A stretch of 64,000 bases of DNA from Coptis chinensis (Eukaryota > Streptophyta > Magnoliopsida > Ranunculales > Ranunculaceae). Under the pieces are notes generated by a model that had not been told where the DNA came from, did no database searches, and saw nothing but the letters and a program-made list of their open reading frames with translations. The DNA lies in the NCBI GenBank assembly GCA_015680905.1, contig CM027381.1, positions 62,481,001 through 62,545,000 of the forward strand. Reading direction: 5' to 3'. The translations under genes and the position numbers were made by a program. This document shows, piece after piece, positions 1 through 9,572 of the stretch. Numbering within the stretch: the stretch's first letter is position 1; every line of letters begins with the position of its first letter.

Positions 1-581
1 TGTGTCCTGGTGCACAGAGAAGATGGGCTTCTCGAGCTGCAGAAACAGAAGATGATGGCAAGATAAGTATTGGACCACGCAGAGATGGAAGACCAGGGGA
101 GGATGGCAAAGACTCTGGGGTTGTCTATTATGGTCCAATATCATCTACCATAAAGAAAGTGAAGCTTTTGTCACTCTCCACCTGCTGTCTATCTGTTTCC
201 TTAGGTCCTATCATAACCTTCATGACTTCTCAAGACATGAATGTTATTCTTAAAGGTGCAGTGGCTTCGTCTGTCATATTCCTTAGTGCCACCACCACTG
301 GAGCTCTACACTGGTTTGTAAGCCCTTATGTTCACAAGCTTACATGGCAACCTGGTTCAGACAGCTTTGAGGTTCAGATGATGTCGTGGTTGGGCACATA
401 TATTTCAAAGACAATTAAATTTTCTGACATCAGGCCTGCGGTAACAAATAGACCCTATGTTACATTTCAGGCTAATGGAGAGTTCTATTTTGTTGATACT
501 GAACACTGTCATAACAAGGCTCTATTGGCGAGGCTAACCGCTCAAACACCAGCCCACGAATCAGCTTTCAAGAACTTGTAA
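1..581 (+). CDS. TMEM70-like mitochondrial protein, terminal exon (5' partial)
   Basis: The open frame enters at position 3 and runs without a stop to the TAA at 579-581, so the window begins inside the exon. The translation has a charged N-terminal part ending in GVVYYGPISSTIKKVK, then two hydrophobic stretches (around LLSLSTCCLSVSLGPIITF and GAVASSVIFLSATTTGALHW). A soluble C-terminal part follows with YVHKLTWQPG, TYISKTIKFSDIRP and FYVDTEH-type motifs. This layout is that of the TMEM70/TMEM186/TMEM223 family, whose animal member helps assemble mitochondrial ATP synthase and complex I in the inner membrane. The plant role is inferred only. An ATG start is absent here because the true start lies upstream of the window; a GTG at 159 is internal. 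No lesion is seen. Confidence 0.8.
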   Translation, partial: CPGAQRRWASRAAETEDDGKISIGPRRDGRPGEDGKDSGVVYYGPISSTIKKVKLLSLSTCCLSVSLGPIITFMTSQDMNVILKGAVASSVIFLSATTTGALHWFVSPYVHKLTWQPGSDSFEVQMMSWLGTYISKTIKFSDIRPAVTNRPYVTFQANGEFYFVDTEHCHNKALLARLTAQTPAHESAFKNL

Positions 582-1437
582 TTGGGAAGTCACCATTTAA
601 CAAGAAAGAGGATAAGAGCTCAAGAACTTTGATGTCAAGATGTTTCATTTTGATTTCCATTCTTTGGCTGAAGACTCTAGTTCCTATGTTACTTCCATCC
701 TGCACAAGTTTCAGAGAGCATGGGCAAGGCATCAGATTTTGGTCTTGATGAAAATAAATTAGTTTGAGGTTGCTTAAACTTTTGGGTAGTTTAGACACTG
801 GCCTAGTATGTATTTGCTATGTATCATGATTTAATTATTGACTGAAGGTCACGGAATATTTTCCCCCTTTATTTGGTAAGGAATTTTTTTTTATATCCCC
901 AACCTCCCCAGTGTGATTATTTTGCATGTATTTCATGCCATGGTTATCTGTAGCATTGATATATGTGGAGAACAGATTTTTTGTTGGGGATCAAAGATGA
1001 GCTGAGAAACACCTGCATCATCTTTGTAAGCAACTGAAGGTAAACAGGACTAGATTGTTGAAGCAATGATGCTTCATGTATTAAGTTGCTAATTGAAAGG
1101 CCTGTGAAAAATAACAAACTTCGCTAGCACATCTGCATTCTAGTTGCTAGTTAAAAGTTATAAAATCCAAAATTACATCACGATGCTAGTTGCTAGTAGG
1201 AATTAACCTTTTTAGCTAGAAATTTATTGACCATTCTAGTAGCCAGTAAAAAGTACGAAATTCTTGTATCAAAAAGAAAAAGACAAAAAGTATGAAAGTA
1301 ATTCATAAATTGGCATTTTAGCTGGTACTCAGTCCTATGCTCGATAAGCCTAGCATTGATATCAATTCAATTGGTATACTGAGGTTCCGTTTGCTAGAGT
1401 TAACGAAGGGAGTAAGGGACAAAGTACAGAAGAGATA
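582..1437. other. 3' flank of TMEM70-like gene and intergenic DNA
   Basis: AT-rich sequence without a credible reading frame. The first 200-300 bases are presumably the 3' untranslated region of the upstream gene. Nothing else is recognised before the TA repeat that borders the transposon. Confidence 0.5.
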
Positions 1438-1458
1438 TATATATATATATATATATAT
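1438..1458. repeat. (TA)n run at left edge of TIR transposon
   Basis: About 20 bp of alternating TA abut the left terminal inverted repeat. A longer TA tract abuts the right one, so the insertion went into TA-rich DNA and its target duplication cannot be read off. Confidence 0.8.
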
Positions 1459-1973
1459 CGGTTTGTCTAGAGTGCCACTCTAATATTGCCACTCTTATCT
1501 GACACTTCTCCTCAGCCGTCTGATCCCACCTCAAGATCTGATGATTTAATTCACTCAAAAACTCTGAAATTTCAAAATTTCATAATATTTCAAAATCGAA
1601 AAAAAAAGAAATAAGAGAAAAACGCGAAATTGGAAGAAGAACTCTCTCTCTGTCTTCTTCTTCTCCACTCCAGCAACCAAGCCATTTCGTAGGTAGACAG
1701 CCAAAAAAATAGCCAAATTTGAGCCGTTGGATCACAAAAAAATCAAACGCCCATATCCTAAACACCGAAAAATCAAATTACGAAGGGTTTCCTATTCCTC
1801 TCTCCAATCTCTCATGGGTTCCTCTTCTCATCGATTGCTGTCTACGAAATCTCTCATGGGTTCTCTTCTCATCAATTGCTCTCTCCAAGCAAGACATAAA
1901 CTCTGGATTTGAATTTGTTCCAGAATTATCGTTGAATTTTTTTTGATGTCGATGAAAATCCTTTTGTACCATC
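1459..1973 (+). repeat. Left terminal inverted repeat (about 515 bp)
   Basis: Matches 5962-6472 in inverted orientation almost base for base. The only clear differences are a few substitutions and a short indel in an A/T-rich patch near 1600 versus 6310. Short frames of 60-75 codons within it appear in both copies, but these are by-products of the repeat, not genes. Confidence 0.9.
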
Positions 1974-1988
1974 GCGGAGTTGCATGGA

Positions 1989-3746
1989 GAGAGTGGGTTG
2001 AAGGAATGGGTTACCGCTATAGTTAAGATGGAAGTGAATGGAGATGGTGGTAATGATGTGCATTTTGAAGCGTTTCAGTTGAGTGATGTGTGTTAGGTTG
2101 TTTAAAGAAGGGTGGTTTGAGACTGATGTTGGGGAAGGGTTTGATCTAAAGCTATCGAGGATGAAGAAGGAGGTTGTTATTGGGCCTGAGGATGTTAAGG
2201 AAGTTGATAATGATTTTTTCTTGGTTGTTGTTAAGATAGTGGATCATCAGGTTCGCTATTACTTTATGTTCGTTGTTTTAATGTTTTTCACTTATCATGT
2301 TATATAATATCTGTTAAAAACAATTGCTTTTTTATTTTGTTAGATTTAATTTTGAAATAAAAGTTTATTTTAGGGTAATTGACACACCATTACTGGGGTT
2401 TATAGTGATTATATTTATGTAGATGTAGAAATCAATGTAAAAGTTAGTAACATAATAACTTTTTGATTGATTCTAGTACATTTCATATTGTAAACTTCAC
2501 CAATTTACGGTTCATGTGTTTGGTCCGTCGCTATCGCATACTCTACCATATAGGAAAAGAAGGGCATCATGTATTTGTACCCCCTCCACCCTCAAGGTCT
2601 TTAGGATAAATGATTAGAATAGGATTAGAACCGTAAATAAGATTCTCAATTTCAACCCTCGGGGATGGGCTCTTCACCGGGGGGGGGGGTGAGATTAACA
2701 CATACACGTTATGCATACGATTTCAGGCTAGCGCTTCTCTTAAAACCTAAAATACTAAGAGCAAAATCTATTGACATAGTTACAACTCCATGATATGCAA
2801 GGAGGCACTGTGTAAGGTTTTGAACCAAGAATTAGTTGTGTATTTAATTAATAGTAATTGTTTTCTTTTTAAATAGATACGTTGTTGTGTCCTATGTCAT
2901 ATACGTCGCCGTGTCTGACACTATGTACCTGTACCTGTACCTGTGTCGGACACCGACACGCGTTACCTGTGTCAATGTAAGTTGGAAAAAAGAAGACTAC
3001 TGCAACTTGTGTGATTGATGGACAATACCATTTTTACATGGTCTGCTAGAAATAGATTAGGTTTCACACTCAAAAAGTAAATACATTTTCACGCAAAATA
3101 TTCCTATTGGATGTTGTGGATATTTTTACCCCAGTTAGGGAAACCCTTATGGTTCTAGTTTGAATTGAACAGAGGATGATTTAATTTGTTCTGTGATGCA
3201 GTTCGTATAATCCACATCATTAGTATGTTTTCTCTACATGCATTAGAGTCAGGTTCTCTTACCATGTAATGGTCATACCCAGTTGTCTTCTGTAGGCTGA
3301 GTGTTACATTGACCTGTAAACCTAACTGTTGAATTCTGCTCTTTTGTTTTTCTTACGCTTTAATTGTTTATCTTACGCATTAATTGTTTAAGGCACAAAG
3401 CTGGTGCAGTGTACCTGCTTGTTTCGGATATTAACTAATTTTAAAGTTTCATATGTAATTTTTTTTTTTTTTTTTTTTTTTTTTTGACGATGGGCCACTT
3501 TCAATAACATTTCCTGTTGAGAACAGGACCGTACCAGTGACGATGAGGGCACTGAAGACTCACCTGGACAAGGCAAAGAACCTTCCATTTGTGAAGAAAA
3601 TTTCAGATTTTTACTTGCTACTACTGCTGTCAAGGTTCTTAGACCCCAATGCTGACATTCCTGCATTAGCAGAGTGTGTACAAACAGGAACATCAGTACC
3701 AAAAGGTTACCAGCTACTAATAGATTCAGTGGCTAATGCTTCTTGA
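1989..3746 (+). pseudogene. NPL4: Captured NPL4 fragment (last two exons)
   Basis: The first exon piece (1989-2250) reads ESGLKEWVTAIVK, then HFEAFQLSD, CVRLFKEGWFETD and DNDFFLVVVKIVDHQ. The last exon (3492-3746) reads GPLSITFPVENR, MRALKTHLDKAKNLPFVKK, ISDFYLLLLL and PALAECVQ, then TGA. This is the C-terminal part of plant NPL4, the adaptor that with UFD1 recruits ubiquitinated clients to CDC48/p97. It starts 16 bp from the left TIR. Lesions: a 2-nt deletion near 2083-2088 shifts the frame, and the expected AG acceptor before 3492 reads GAT after a run of about 27 T. The donor at 2251 (CAG/GT) is intact. Exon-intron structure is kept, so the copy came from genomic DNA rather than mRNA. Confidence 0.85.
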
Positions 3747-4532
3747 CTTGAATGGTCGTGCCATGGTCCTCTGCCTTAGTTATGTGCAAAAAATCCTTTC
3801 TGACATGGTACATGCATGCTCTAACTGGAGTGGAGATTCTGTTACAAGTCAATTATTGGCTGTGATGTATGCATAGCAGTGATCAGTTGGTTTTTGGTTA
3901 TTCAAAACAAATGTTTCATGATGATCGTTGTGTGGTGTAATTATACTTTCGTAAAATTGTGTTATCAAACCTTGCATCTTAGATGCAAATATCTTTCAAA
4001 ACATGAATCGTTTTATCTTTTTGTGTCAATTTATATTGTGTAAGCATTTTGAATTGATGTATTTTCCTAAGAGCATCTCTGGTAGTTTCCCAACTAATTT
4101 AGTTCTGTTTTTAAACCCTATGATGCCACCAAGTCACATCTAATCTTAGGTAAGATCCACACATAGGTACTTATACCAGCGCACACACCAGCACATAGAC
4201 TTTTTTCACCCTTCGACCTTTGATAGACTTTTTTTATACGTCACTGGCATAATCAAATGCACACTTCTGGGAGATTTAAGTTTGGCAGTGATATGGCATC
4301 AAATAGGTGCAGAATGGAAATTTTATGCATGCTATATAGGAGAGTCTAAACAGGTAACACAGAAATAGAGCAGTACTCATTTTCTTCCTAGAAAGGTAAA
4401 AGAGTTTTACATAAAAAGTTGAATAACAACTAGATCCAAACAATTAAGAAATCTCAAAAACATCAGGGAAGGGACGAGTGTTTAAGTTATGTGGAGTTCT
4501 ATATCATTCTCCCAGAGACAAAACATAACTCC
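3747..4532. other. Transposon interior: NPL4 3' flank and bL33m 3' flank
   Basis: No reading frame of note. The part after 3746 is probably NPL4 3'-UTR and downstream DNA captured along with the exons, and the part before 4533 is probably bL33m 3'-UTR. The junction between the two captured segments cannot be placed by eye. Confidence 0.4.
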
Positions 4533-4703
4533 TTACTTCATCTTTGCCTCAGTAAACAACACTTGACGATTCACCCGGTCATACTTTGAAACTCAAGCTT
4601 CTCTGTCATCTTCCGTGGATTCTTACGCTTCACATAAAAAAAAATCCGTCCCTGCCACAGAGACAAGCCTGATGAATATTGAACCACCCTTGGCCTTCCC
4701 CAT
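4533..4703 (-). pseudogene. Captured mitochondrial ribosomal protein bL33m fragment
   Basis: Reading the minus strand from an ATG at 4703, the translation MGKAKGGSIFIRLVSVAGT is followed, after a frameshift in a run of nine T, by YVKRKNPRKMTEKLEF and, after further small losses, by VLFTEAKMK and TAA at 4533. Length (about 57 codons) and sequence match the small plant bL33 proteins of the mitochondrial large subunit. A TTTTGCAG acceptor-like site sits just upstream of the ATG, suggesting a 5'-UTR intron was captured too. At least two frameshifts make it non-coding. It lies inside the TIR transposon. Confidence 0.8.
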
Positions 4704-5592
4704 TAAAACTCCTAAATAGTGAAGCCTGCAAAATCAGCTTATTGTCAGAATGGTATAGGAAAATTGTAAATTGGACAAATAAATTCAGAGATTAATGCAC
4801 ATTCTCAATGTGTTTTTGGGCCCTACAACTGACATTTATAAATGGAATGCCCAAAAATATTCTTCGTCTAGTTATGACAGCTTTAGGGCAATTACTTCAT
4901 AAACCAAATAAGAACAAAGGTAAAATAAGTTCATTAAAATATGAGAACAAGGATTATAATCATCTGAAGCCGCTTTAAGAATGTTTCAAGACAAAGACTG
5001 AAACCAATAAAAAATGTATGACAAAGTCATATTGAAGGATAAGGACAGCATGCTCCCTCGTTTTCTTAAGCAGTATGATGTCTCTTAACCAACATAAATA
5101 TAACAACAATTTGACTCATTGGAATAGCTATTCAACGCTGCCCTTCCCTTTTCGTTTTCCCAAGACACGTCTGGAATTCGTGAACAACTGTAAAACCTCT
5201 ATCTATTGACAGCAGGGTGTAATTTGGCTATACTGTTTCTAGTTCTTCCCTTCACTACCACCCAACTTGTACTAACTAAGCTTTAGTAATTAGCTAGAAT
5301 GCTGAGGTGATAGCCTCTATGGAACTGAAGAGAGTGGTCACATTGGAGGCAGTAAAGATATCCTTCACTCTGAGCTGCGATCTAATGTAACCTATACTTG
5401 CGCAAACCATAGAACTAGGGTCACGATTTGAATATCTTAACCTCGAATCCTAACTTTCTTCCAATAGATAAGGATAATGAATACCGGTCTACACTAATTC
5501 AGTTATGATCTTCATCAGGTCAAGAACAAACACATTATGGAACTTCTGTTAGACATACCATTTTTTATTAGAGAAACAAAAAAGCCACCACT
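4704..5592. other. Transposon interior, origin not recognised
   Basis: AT-rich DNA between the bL33m and bL12m fragments. I see no protein similarity on either strand; it may be intron or flanking DNA of one of the donors. Confidence 0.4.
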
Positions 5593-5676
5593 TTATTCTA
5601 ACACAGCTGTAGCTCCCAACTCCTTAAGCTTCTCAATAATAGGATTGACTTGCTCTTTCGTAACCCCCTTTTTCAA
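5593..5676 (-). pseudogene. Captured mitochondrial ribosomal protein bL12m C-terminal fragment
   Basis: On the minus strand 27 codons ending in TAA at 5593 read LKKGVTKEQVNPIIEKLKEL followed by GATAVLE. This is the last helix-strand of the L7/L12 C-terminal domain, with an ending most like plant mitochondrial L12 proteins. Upstream the frame is closed by a stop within about 10 bases, so only the extreme C-terminus is present. It is in the same orientation as the bL33m fragment about 0.9 kb away and lies about 290 bp from the right TIR. Confidence 0.65.
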
Positions 5677-5961
5677 GGGTTAAAGGGTTCTGCAAGCATA
5701 ATTACTCCACATCCTTCTGAACCCTACATGCAGAAGAGCAATCAGGGCATTCAGACAGCTCAACAAAGAATGCTAAATAATATATCGATTCTAGGAAACC
5801 CAAAATAAAATACAATAAAATAGAGCAGATACCAACTTCCTCAAATCATAACATCCAAATATATATCTAGAAATCTATACAGTGAGACGCGGATACCATT
5901 GGAGACATCATAGTTCTACTGAGTAAGTCTGCTTACTTGCGGGAAAGAGCCTTTTTCATAG

Positions 5962-6471
5962 GATGGTACAAAAGAATTTTCATCGACATCAAAAACAATT
6001 CAACGATAATTCTGGAACAAATTCAAATCCAGAGTTTATGTCTTGCTTGGAGAGAGCAATTGATGAGAAGAGAACCCATGAGAGATTTCGTAGACAGCAA
6101 TCGATGAGAAGAGGAACCCATGAGAGATTGGAGAGAGGAATAGGAAACCCTTCGTAATTTGATTTTTCGGTGTTTAGGATATGGGCGTTCGATTTTTTTG
6201 TGATCCAACGGCTCAAATTTGGCTATTTTTTTGGCTGTCTACCTACGAAATGGCTTGGTTGCTGGAGTGGAGAAGAAGAAGACAGAGAGAGAGTTCTTCT
6301 CAATTTCGCGTTTTTTTTTTCGTTTCGTTTTTTCGATTTTGAAATATTATGAAATTTTGAAATTTCAGAGTTTTTGAGTGAATTAAATCATCAGATCTTG
6401 AGGTGGAATCAGACGGCTGAGGGAGTGTCAGATAAGAGTGGCAATATTAGAGTGGCACTCTAGACAAACCC

Positions 6472-6472
<1 letters not shown>
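5962..6472 (-). repeat. Right terminal inverted repeat (about 511 bp)
   Basis: Inverted counterpart of 1459-1973. Its inner boundary (GATGGTACAAAAG) and outer boundary (ACAAACCCG) match the left copy. Confidence 0.9.

Positions 6473-6530
<58 letters not shown>
6473..6530. repeat. (TA)n microsatellite, about 58 bp
   Basis: Uninterrupted TA repeat directly outside the right TIR, nearly three times longer than the left counterpart. Confidence 0.9.
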
Positions 6531-6532
<2 letters not shown>

Positions 6533-6540
6533 CTTACAAC

Positions 6541-7140
6541 GGATATATGCACAAACAACTTGACGTGGTATTTGGTCCCACTCTATTAATTGGATATAGC
6601 CTTTATATTACTTTTCCTAATTTTCCCTGTAGTGTAGTCGTATAGATAATGGTGGGTTGAAAAGGCTAGGGTACTTTTCCTAATTTTCCCTGTAGGTATA
6701 GATAATGGTCGGTTGAAAATGCTATCATGAAGTTGATGAATGAATGGGCTGGTCGAGAGTCGAGACATGGCACTATTGGTAAGTAGGGAATCTGTTCCAT
6801 CTCGCAGTCCTTGATTATGGATAGCTTATTTTAACGTGGTATTTTGGTCCCACTCGATTAAATTGGCTATAGCCTATATGGTACTTTTCCTAATTTTCCC
6901 TGTAGTATGATAATGGTGGGTTGAAAAGGCTAGGGTACTTTTCCTAATAATCCTGGTAGGGAGTAGATAATGGTGGGTTGAAAAGGCTAGGGTACTTTTC
7001 CTAATCATCCTGGCAGGGAGTAGATAATGGTGGGTTGAAAAGGCTTTCATGAAAGTTAATGAACGAAGAGGGAATGGTGTAGACATGGCAACTATTGGCA
7101 AGTAGGGAATATGTTCCATTTTCCACTCCTAGAATCCATA
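6541..7140. repeat. Nested tandem repeat: two units of about 290 bp with internal 60-70 bp repeats
   Basis: Two diverged units begin at GACGTGGTATTT (about 6560) and AACGTGGTATTTTGG (about 6831). Each holds short subunits of the form CTTTTCCTAATTTTCCCTG ... GATAATGGTGGGTTGAAAA: two copies in the first unit and three in the second. Each unit closes with a shared tail (GACATGGCA ... AAGTAGGGAAT). The short frames here repeat STLAFSTHHY and only reflect the repeat. Confidence 0.8.
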
Positions 7141-7640
7141 GATTATGGATAACCTACACAAAGAGCATGGGCCATAGTAGTGTCACTACCCTTCTTTAAT
7201 GTGGATAAATGTAACCAAACATGTGTCACTTGAAATCTTGAATATTCCCAATTGCATAACAATCAGTACCTTGCAGAAAAATGATGCTTCCCCTCCATTA
7301 AATTTTTTGCAGAACCATCATCAGTGCACATTATAAGTGGTAAATCTCAGAATTCCATTCACAAACTTTTACCAGCTTTAAATGCTCATTGGCCCATAAA
7401 GGGAAAGCAAAAGGAGACTCAACTGATTAGTAGTACTCTTGCTCCTTCATAGTCAAAGTGCTAAAGTGAGAAACCCAACTCAGAATGTTGTCCGTGTTAA
7501 GTTTTCATGGAGTTAATTATGGGCTTCCTCTATGTGTCTCAGGGATCTCACATCCTCTAGCTCTTTCTCTTGAGTAAGTTCCCATGAATTTTCACAGTAA
7601 CCCATATGCCCATTTCTTACTCGTTGTTGTGTTTGTGCAG
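7141..7640. other. Gene-poor DNA, possible 5'-UTR exon of the small gene at 7642
   Basis: No frame of its own. A donor-like GAGTAAGTT near 7572 and a pyrimidine-rich acceptor ending GTTTGTGCAG at 7640 suggest a short 5'-UTR intron ahead of the ATG at 7642. Confidence 0.35.
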
Positions 7641-7641
7641 A

Positions 7642-7818
7642 ATGGCAGATCATGATCTGAGAAGGGAATCCATAAGAAGGCATAGATCTCAAGGTAGAGA
7701 AAGATTTGAGAGAATCTATGTGTTGAGGGAGTTGAAGGTGATCAAAGAAGAGGAAATCTCAGGAGATCTGGATGATTTGTGTACTAGTTTAATGGGTTGT
7801 ACAGCAAAAGCTGCTTAG
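7642..7818 (+). CDS. Small basic/charged protein, 58 aa, unknown
   Basis: An ATG two bases after a good splice acceptor opens a 58-codon frame ending in TAG. The product starts MADHDLRRESIRRHRSQGRE, is rich in Arg and Glu, has a probable helix FERIYVLRELKVIKEEE and ends SLMGCTAKAA. I do not recognise a family. An in-frame ATG further up (7606) would lie inside the putative intron. Support comes from the acceptor, the balanced codon use and the highly charged helical product; there are no neighbours or domains to confirm it. It could equally be the last exon of a longer gene whose earlier exons I cannot see. Confidence 0.4.
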   Translation: MADHDLRRESIRRHRSQGRERFERIYVLRELKVIKEEEISGDLDDLCTSLMGCTAKAA

Positions 7819-8042
7819 AACCTTCCTTTTTACATCATGGAATACTATCTATCTAGGAAAAGCACCTGTATTGATTATGTTGTATGTTTAGTTTTGTGGA
7901 TTCATGTGTGATGCTTGTATTTCTTTGGTTGCTAGTGCTTTTATTAATTCTTCTTGTTGTTACTCGATCACTTGTACATATCTATCAGGTATCCGTATGC
8001 TATACACCCGTGTACGTATTATTGGAAAATCATGCTTGAACG

Positions 8043-8383
8043 TAAGGGTGGAATTCGAGCTAAACAAGCCGAGCTTTACCATGCCCTCGGTTATTTCAGC
8101 TAAATATGTTAATTACACGAGCTTTAAATTGAGCTCGAGCTCGGCTCATATAGTAAATGAGTGAGCTCGAGCCGAGCCCAAGCCGAGCTCCGAGCCCTCG
8201 GTTATTTTACACTATAAATATGTTATTTGAACTAAACGAGCCGAGCTTCATCAAGCTCATTTGTTACACGAGCTTTATTTGAGCTCGAGCTCGACTCATA
8301 TAGTAAACGAGCGAGCTCGAGCCGAGCTTAAACGAGCCAAGCCCAAGCCGAGCTCCGAGCCCTCGGCTCAAATTCCACCCTTA
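8043..8383. mobile_element. hAT-type MITE, 341 bp, exact 8-bp target duplication
   Basis: Terminal inverted repeats TAAGGGTGGAATTCGAGC and GCTCAAATTCCACCCTTA bound the element, and CTTGAACG flanks it on both sides (8035-8042 and 8384-8391). The interior is made of repeated GAGCTCGAGC and GAGCCGAGC motifs in both orientations and looks like two related halves. An 8-bp duplication with short TIRs is the hAT signature. Confidence 0.9.
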
Positions 8384-8887
8384 CTTGAACGTATATTTGT
8401 GGAACTAGATTTTTGGACCCGTTCAACGAACGGGGACCGTTTTTATATAATTTTTTTTTTAATTTGGATGCATGAGTTCCACCATGCACTCTTCTATCAG
8501 TTTGAGCACTGGAGCTAGAGTAACTTATACATAGGAGACGAAAATGAGTATCATACCAAGTTAATAATAAAAAGAAAACTTTAAATTCATATTATAAGAG
8601 CTGAAAATATTCTAATTGAGCTACTCTCTGAACAATCGATTGAGTCCCCTTTAAGGTTTGTAGTAGCTGCAGTGACCTTTTGAGTTTTAAGTCAAACGAC
8701 CAATTGTATCCACTATATGCCACCTGGCCTCTTACTTCCTTCCCCACATGACTACTGCTGAAAGAAAGTGTGCAATCACAAATGTATAAAATATTGTACC
8801 AATGAAAGTTCATGAAGAAAACACGACAATGACTTGGGCAGTAGAAGATGGAACAATTTTTTTAAGGTAATTGTATAGTATTACCAA

Positions 8888-9572
8888 CTCTACATTTTTA
8901 TGAAGTCGACTTCTTATTTTAGTTGTTGAATCAAAGCTTCAGCTTTTGTGGCCCTTTTTTCGGTAGCTTTAGCTTTCTCAAGTTCTTATTTTAGGAATTT
9001 TACCTCAGACTTCAGCTCTTTCATCAATTCAGTGCTCTCGTTGGATTTTAACTCAACATTGGAATCAAGTAAGGCCTTCACACGACACAACTCCGCAGAA
9101 AGCAATTCCACTTTCTCGGCATTAATTTATGCAATCTTGGTCGCATCATCGGCATGGCTCAATGCTTGATTATTTGCATCACTCATCATGGGCATCTCAT
9201 GTTTCATTCGTTTGAGCTCCTCTATAGTGGACAGAAGGGATGTGACATCGGCAAAGATATTGGAGTCGGACAAAGCCAGCGATCTCGTTCTACCATTCCT
9301 CTTCCCTTTTTGTGTTGCATATACTCCGTGTGAGTAGCCCGAACTTCTCAATCTCAGTAGTCTCCTCCACTTTCGTTTTGAGAAACTAAAGCTTCCCAAT
9401 CTTTTCAGTAGCCTCCTCAGCCAATTTCTCTGTGACCTTCAACTCCTCAAGAGCTAAAGCCTTCTCTTTCTCCATAGATGCTTAACTAATCTTTCGAGTT
9501 TTTAAGTTCCTCCTGAATCTGACTCAACTGTGCCTGCATATTTGATCCTTTCGACGTGCGAGATTGTGTTTT
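8888..9572 (-). pseudogene. WEB-family coiled-coil protein fragment
   Basis: On the minus strand, after a GTGTAG acceptor-like site, the translation runs through QAQLSQIQEELKNSK, a broken stretch, SLLSTIEELKRMKHE, SDANNQALSHADDATKIA, INAEKVELLSAELCRVKALL, ELKSNESTELMKELKSEV and KAEALIQQLK. This order matches the long coiled coil of plant WEB1-like proteins, which act in blue-light chloroplast movement. A TAG follows NSKD and at least three frameshifts occur between 9100 and 9500, so no full-length product is possible. Downstream exons expected after the last motif are not seen. A relation to ICR (ROP-interactor) coiled coils is a weaker alternative. Confidence 0.7.

Larger units (their letters stand above)
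1459..6472. mobile_element. Pack-type TIR transposon carrying three host gene fragments
   Basis: A 5,014-bp unit bounded by terminal inverted repeats of about 515 and 511 bp (1459-1973 and 5962-6472), with termini starting CGG(G)TTTGTCTAGAGTG on both sides and TA repeats outside. No transposase-like reading frame is seen inside. The interior holds two NPL4 exons with their intron (+), a near-complete mitochondrial bL33 coding region (-) and a C-terminal piece of mitochondrial bL12 (-). Long TIRs plus captured gene pieces are typical of Pack-MULEs (non-autonomous Mutator-like elements). The superfamily is inferred, since a 9-bp target duplication cannot be distinguished inside (TA)n. Alternative: two independent MITE insertions in opposite orientation, less likely because both TIRs start abruptly next to host-derived sequence. 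Confidence 0.75.

Noticed and set aside
1580..1972. Several 60-75 codon frames on both strands, repeated at 5963-6352
   Set aside because: They are present only because the transposon TIR is duplicated; no domain, no start context, and they overlap on opposite strands.
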